Of a stretch of DNA of 64,000 nt, positions 60,439-64,000 are shown in pieces; within the stretch, counting starts at the first letter, position 1, and each line of letters opens with the position of its first letter. A program made the translations under genes and the position numbers. The stretch lies in contig NZ_JAGGNR010000037.1 of the NCBI RefSeq assembly GCF_018614975.1, positions 38,059 to 102,058 of the forward strand, written 5' to 3'. The notes under the pieces are model-generated. The model saw only the letters and a program-made list of their open reading frames with translations, made no database searches and was not told the origin of the DNA. Source of the DNA: Paenibacillus polymyxa (GTDB taxonomy: Bacteria; Bacillota; Bacilli; Paenibacillales; Paenibacillaceae).

Positions 60439-61020
60439 ATATTATAAAGGGACACCATTTCATTCTATATGAAGTACAATTCACGCAATTTTCGCTATTA
60501 CGACAAATATTTCAAAAAAAAGGTTAACTTCCCTGATTCAAAGTGGTACTATAGGGGTATGAGGAAGAAATTGGGCACTGAGACATACGTCTTTATATCT
60601 ACCTCCGTCTATTGTACCCTATGATTGAAACTCTTTTTCATGCTGAATTCTGTTACGTGATCACGACAAGAGTACAGTTAGCAAGAACCCTAGCTTATAG
60701 ATTGTGGATTCACCCTCTATTCGACCCTTGCAGCAAGCAAACGTAGAAAGACCTAGATTCATGATTTCACTGTAGATTTTAAGTATAACCTAGAAAGCCT
60801 GCAATTATAGTCGTACTGAAGTAAAATAGACACACGTAGAAGGTCAGATAGCTATCGATCCTAGAGACTAGTCATGCAATGCAAATGTAGAAATTATAGC
60901 AGCAGTACTATAGAAAATGGATAATGGATCAAGTTTCACCACCCGGCCCCGGCATACTGCCAGGGCTTTTTTGCGTTTGTGCGAACAACCAACCACACGC
61001 TCAGGGAAACAGAGGTATCG
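60439..61020. other. Stop-codon-rich spacer upstream of the MocR gene
   Basis: About 580 nt with no ORF, no clear hairpin and many TAG triplets on the plus strand (for example TAGAAAG and CCTAG repeatedly between 60700 and 60900). It may be a long leader or a decayed region. I see no known RNA or element. Confidence 0.3.
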
Positions 61021-61039
61021 TGGTTCTTTCTGCGGGGTT

Positions 61040-61079
61040 TATAATATGGCAAGATACCAGTAGAGGGAGTGATGGGATG
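61040..61079 (+). promoter_or_regulatory. -10 element and start of the MocR operon
   Basis: TATAAT at 61040-61045 lies 31 nt before the chosen ATG (61077), with GGGAG 7 nt upstream of the ATG. No good -35 is visible, which would suit an activator-dependent promoter. Confidence 0.45.
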
Positions 61080-62528
61080 TATTCCGATCTGCAATTGACG
61101 GAGGACCGCCCTGTATATATACAAGTCAAAGATTATATGAAGCGATTGATGCTCAAAGGCGGCCTGCAAGCCAAACAAAAGCTGCCCTCGACCCGTGAAC
61201 TCAGTACACTCATGAAGGTTAGCCGCAGCACGATCCTGCTCGCTTATGCCGAACTTGAAGATGAAGGTCTGATCTATGCAGTCAAAGGCAAGGGCAATTA
61301 CGTCAGTGCCTCCATCGAAACACCTGAGGCAGCAGCAAGCTGGAAACTGGACTGGACGACAGAGGTAAGCGAGTATGCCATTCAGGCAGAGCGTTACGAT
61401 CTGATGAAGCATGGCTCCGGAGCGGAGCGCGGTGAGATATCGTTTACCAGCATAGCACCGGATGAAAAGCTGTTTGATCTGCACAACGTGAAGCGGGCTT
61501 TTCTGGATCGCATGTCACTTGAAGGCGAAGTACTGCTGAATTACGGATATGCGCAAGGATACCGACCGCTGATGAACTATTTACTACGTTATATGGAGAA
61601 CAAAGGTGTCGACCTCCATGGCAAAGACATCCTAATCACGAACGGATTCACGGAAGGTTTCGATCTGGTGCTTGGAGCGTTGCGCAAAAAAAGCGGCAAA
61701 GCGCTCTGCGAGAACCCCACGCACCACACAGCGATCAAAAACCTGAAGCTGCACCAGTTCCATCTAACCGGTGTGAATATGGAGCCGGATGGCCTGGACT
61801 TGAAACAACTGGAACATGAGCTTGAGGCAAGTCCATATGATCTGGCCTATCTGGTGCCCTCCTATCACAATCCAACCGGGATCGTGACATCCCCTGCGAA
61901 ACGGGCGGAGATTATCAGGTTGATGAACCAATATCAAGTGCCGATCATTGAGGACGGGTTCAATGAGGAATTACGCTATTCCGGTTCCCACGTATCTCCC
62001 CTGATTGCCAGCATGGGCAAAGGCAATGGGCTGGTGTATTTAGGTAGCTTCTCCAAAGTCCTGTTCCCAGGACTGCGGGTTGGTTGGGTTATTGCGGATG
62101 CGGCGTTGATCGATTATCTGGAGAGTATGAAACGGGCACGCAGCATCCACACATCAACGCTGGATCAATCGCTATTGTATCAATATCTGAGCAACGGTAA
62201 TTTCGAGAAATATCTGAAGCGAGCTCGCACGGAATATAAGCGAAAATATGAACTGGTTGTGCGCTGCCTGAAGCAGCATCTGCCAATGTGCCGAGTCTCC
62301 GGTGAGGGCGGCCTGCACCTGTTCGTGCAGTTTCCGTCCGAATACAGAACCCGTGAACTGCTGGCGGCCTGTAAAGTAAAAGGTGTGACGTTCACACCAG
62401 GGGATACTTTTTATCTGGAACCTGGTCAGGGTGTAAACACGATGCGTCTGGGTTTCTCCAGAGTCAGCGATGACAATATACGTAAAGGCATTCGCATCAT
62501 TGGCGAGACAGCAGCTCAAATGAGATAA
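61077..62528 (+). CDS. MocR-family regulator (GntR HTH fused to PLP aminotransferase-like domain)
   Basis: From ATG 61077 the product is 483 aa. A GntR winged helix (RPVYIQVKDYMKRLMLKGGL, KLPSTRELSTLMKVSRSTI) is followed by a fold-type I aminotransferase domain. That domain has ITNGFTEGFDLVLGAL, PSYHNPTGI, a PLP-type Asp in PIIEDGFNEEL and the Schiff-base Lys in LGSFSKVLFPGLRVG. The next gene is ddl, so this is likely a DdlR-type activator of D-Ala-D-Ala ligase using PLP and D-Ala. That assignment rests on gene order. PdxR-like function is less likely as no pdx genes are close. Confidence 0.9.
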   Translation: MYSDLQLTEDRPVYIQVKDYMKRLMLKGGLQAKQKLPSTRELSTLMKVSRSTILLAYAELEDEGLIYAVKGKGNYVSASIETPEAAASWKLDWTTEVSEYAIQAERYDLMKHGSGAERGEISFTSIAPDEKLFDLHNVKRAFLDRMSLEGEVLLNYGYAQGYRPLMNYLLRYMENKGVDLHGKDILITNGFTEGFDLVLGALRKKSGKALCENPTHHTAIKNLKLHQFHLTGVNMEPDGLDLKQLEHELEASPYDLAYLVPSYHNPTGIVTSPAKRAEIIRLMNQYQVPIIEDGFNEELRYSGSHVSPLIASMGKGNGLVYLGSFSKVLFPGLRVGWVIADAALIDYLESMKRARSIHTSTLDQSLLYQYLSNGNFEKYLKRARTEYKRKYELVVRCLKQHLPMCRVSGEGGLHLFVQFPSEYRTRELLAACKVKGVTFTPGDTFYLEPGQGVNTMRLGFSRVSDDNIRKGIRIIGETAAQMR

Positions 62529-62540
62529 GGAGGATTCCAC

Positions 62541-63461
62541 ATGAAAGTTGGCGTGATTATGGGCGGTACATCTTCAGAGCGGGATATTTCCCTGCTCACC
62601 GGACAGGAGATGATTGCAAACCTGAATAGAGACAAATACGAGGTTGTGCCAATTGAGCTGAATACCAAGCGTGATCTAATCGACAAGTCAGCGGGGATCG
62701 ATGTTGCACTGCTTGCCCTGCATGGTAAATACGGCGAAGACGGTACTGTCCAAGGCACACTCGAATCCCTGGGTATTCCCTACACAGGCTGTGGTGTGCT
62801 AGCAAGCAGTGTATGCATGGATAAAGACATGTCCAAACAGCTCATGCAGCATGCAGGTGTGCTTACCGGGGAATGGCTGCGGGTGAACCATATGGAGGAA
62901 CTATCCTCTATTGCTGTTCAACAATTAACGTACCCCGTGGTGGTCAAACCCAATTCAGGCGGTTCCAGCATTGGTACCCAAGTGGTGAAGGAAGCTTCCG
63001 CCCTGCCCGCTGCCGTAGAGGCCGCCCTCGCCTGGGATGATACGGTTATGATTGAACAGTATATTGAAGGTGAGGAGATCACCTGTGCCATTCTGGATGG
63101 TAAGATGCTGCCGGTGATCTCCATTCGTTCAAACGCCGAGTTTTTCGACTATGCTTCCAAATACGATGATCACGGGGCCGATGAGCAGATTGTACAATTG
63201 CCTGTGGACCTTCACCATCGCGTTGAAACCGCGGCACTCGCCTGCTATCAGGTGCTGAAATGCAGCGTATACGCTCGTGTGGATATGATGATTCGGGAAG
63301 GCTTACCTTATGTACTTGAAGTAAACACGCTGCCGGGTCTTACCCGTAACAGTCTGCTGCCCAAAAGTGCAGCCGCTGCAGGCATTTCTTTTGCAGAGCT
63401 ACTGGATACCATTATTGAACTTTCGTTGAAAGAGAGACCCCAGGAGGAGATACAATTATGA
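62541..63461 (+). CDS. ddl: D-alanine--D-alanine ligase
   Basis: The 306-aa ATP-grasp enzyme joins two D-Ala for peptidoglycan precursors. Motifs: GVIMGGTSSERDISLLTG at the N-terminus, ALHGKYGEDGTVQGTLESLG near residue 58, VVKPNSGGSSIGTQVV near 133, EQYIEGEEITCAIL near 172 and YVLEVNTLPGLTRNSLLPK near 255. It is the shorter DdlB form. It starts 12 nt after the MocR gene behind AAGGAGGATTCCAC and overlaps the next gene by 4 nt (ATGA). Confidence 0.96.
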   Translation: MKVGVIMGGTSSERDISLLTGQEMIANLNRDKYEVVPIELNTKRDLIDKSAGIDVALLALHGKYGEDGTVQGTLESLGIPYTGCGVLASSVCMDKDMSKQLMQHAGVLTGEWLRVNHMEELSSIAVQQLTYPVVVKPNSGGSSIGTQVVKEASALPAAVEAALAWDDTVMIEQYIEGEEITCAILDGKMLPVISIRSNAEFFDYASKYDDHGADEQIVQLPVDLHHRVETAALACYQVLKCSVYARVDMMIREGLPYVLEVNTLPGLTRNSLLPKSAAAAGISFAELLDTIIELSLKERPQEEIQL

Positions 63462-63916
63462 GTCTGGATGTAACCATTAGAGATAGCTCTACTATGGATC
63501 TGCAAGATATGGTCATTCTGATGGATCAGCTTGGTTATCCAACCACTTACGCGGAGATGGAGGAGCGTTATGCCCACATCGCTGCAGACGCAAACTTTAC
63601 CACACTGGTTGCTGAAACACGCGGACGTGTAGTTGGACTGATCGGATTACAGACGTCTTATCTGTATGAAAAGAACGGAAGACACTGCCGTATCATGGCA
63701 TTGGTTGTACACGACCAGTTCAGGGGCTCAGGCATCGGCCGTCAGCTTATTCTTGAAGCTGAGCAATGGGCAGCCACGCATAACGTGGATTCCTTGTCTC
63801 TGAACAGTGGCAATCGCCCAGAACGTGAAGCTGCACATGAATTCTATCGCCAGATGGGCTTCACAGCCGGGAGTACCGGGTTTAGCAAAAAGCCGCAGAT
63901 TCTACAGCACACTTAA
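63458..63916 (+). CDS. GNAT family N-acetyltransferase
   Basis: This 152-aa GNAT protein has VTIRDSSTMDLQDMVILMDQ at the N-terminus. The acetyl-CoA loop is VHDQFRGSGIGRQLILEAE near residue 84, followed by EREAAHEFYRQMGF near 125. It overlaps ddl by 4 nt, so the two are co-translated. Possible links are amino-sugar or D-Ala metabolism, but the substrate is unknown. Confidence 0.92.
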   Translation: MSLDVTIRDSSTMDLQDMVILMDQLGYPTTYAEMEERYAHIAADANFTTLVAETRGRVVGLIGLQTSYLYEKNGRHCRIMALVVHDQFRGSGIGRQLILEAEQWAATHNVDSLSLNSGNRPEREAAHEFYRQMGFTAGSTGFSKKPQILQHT

Positions 63917-64000
63917 CCTGCGGGATACGGGATACGCCCCCTTGAATATCAAACCAAAAAAAGAACGCCCCAATCCGCACATTGAACCGCTCCCTGTCAA

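Noticed and set aside
60924..61076. N-terminal extension of 51 residues for the MocR regulator
   Set aside because: It has no ribosome site, includes the probable -10 element and is not part of the GntR domain.
1..64000. CRISPR arrays, tRNA or rRNA genes, complete prophage or insertion sequence
   Set aside because: No regularly spaced repeats, cloverleaf genes, integrase or full transposase were found on either strand.

Overview
The window looks like a chromosomal segment of a Paenibacillus-type endospore-forming Firmicute. This is inferred from strong GGAGG-type ribosome binding sites with many TTG and GTG starts, a moderate-GC backbone broken by AT-rich islands, a Spo0E-family phosphatase, paired chitinases, an Lpl/Ytc-type sugar ABC operon, and two interspersed repeat types. 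No rRNA, tRNA, CRISPR array or complete insertion sequence was seen.

Layout. 1-4.5 kb: assimilatory nitrite reduction (nirB, nirD, a nitrite channel, and siroheme methyltransferase cobA). 4.7-7.5 kb: a TetR/SDR divergent pair and three small genes. 7.6-13.9 kb: a two-component system (histidine kinase, OmpR-type regulator) divergent from a VTC polyphosphate polymerase-like gene, a DUF4956 membrane gene and a large Cthe_2159-like lipoprotein. Both promoters carry the same tandem response-regulator box, and a 192-bp MITE-like repeat lies between them. 14-15.7 kb: an FHA-winged-helix regulator, a membrane methyltransferase and a 51-aa membrane peptide. 15.7-18.2 kb: an AT-rich island with a secreted amidase-like protein. 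18.2-24.2 kb: a DUF2339 membrane protein, an LCP ligase, an aldo/keto reductase and a MarR regulator. 24.3-27.6 kb: an HxlR regulator with an AIM24-like protein, a broken MFS transporter, a second aldo/keto reductase and a Spo0E-like gene.

27.8-29.4 kb holds the item I find most interesting. A helix-turn-helix/TPR regulator of the RNPP type (AimR/AloR-like) has its 3' end overlapped by an unannotated 51-codon gene for an exported signal-peptide precursor. This gene was found by reading the third frame and looks like a peptide quorum-sensing pair. 29.6-33.4 kb is an accessory stretch: a small XRE regulator, a frameshifted acetyltransferase, two AT-rich secreted proteins, and a 42-aa hydrophobic peptide whose start codon lies inside a hairpin.

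33.5-37.2 kb: two tandem GH18 chitinases. 37.6-44.3 kb: a pectin/rhamnogalacturonan operon (ABC permeases, binding lipoprotein, LacI regulator, GH105 hydrolase, pectinesterase) with a perfect 18-bp LacI-type palindrome and a cre-like site upstream. 44.6-47.6 kb: AraC/MFS pair and an ABC ATPase. 48.7-52.8 kb: an exopolysaccharide operon resembling B. subtilis ydaJKM (MarR, GH8-like protein, degenerate-GGDEF protein with an intact RxxD site, a hidden 44-aa membrane peptide, GT2 synthase). 52.9-60.4 kb: GNAT, RlmN-type methyltransferase, Na+-dependent transporter, greA, arylamine N-acetyltransferase, phosphopantetheinyl transferase, a Bax-inhibitor-like protein and a GIY-YIG protein. 61-64 kb: MocR regulator, D-Ala-D-Ala ligase, GNAT.

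All functional calls come from motif and family recognition by eye. No database search was run.
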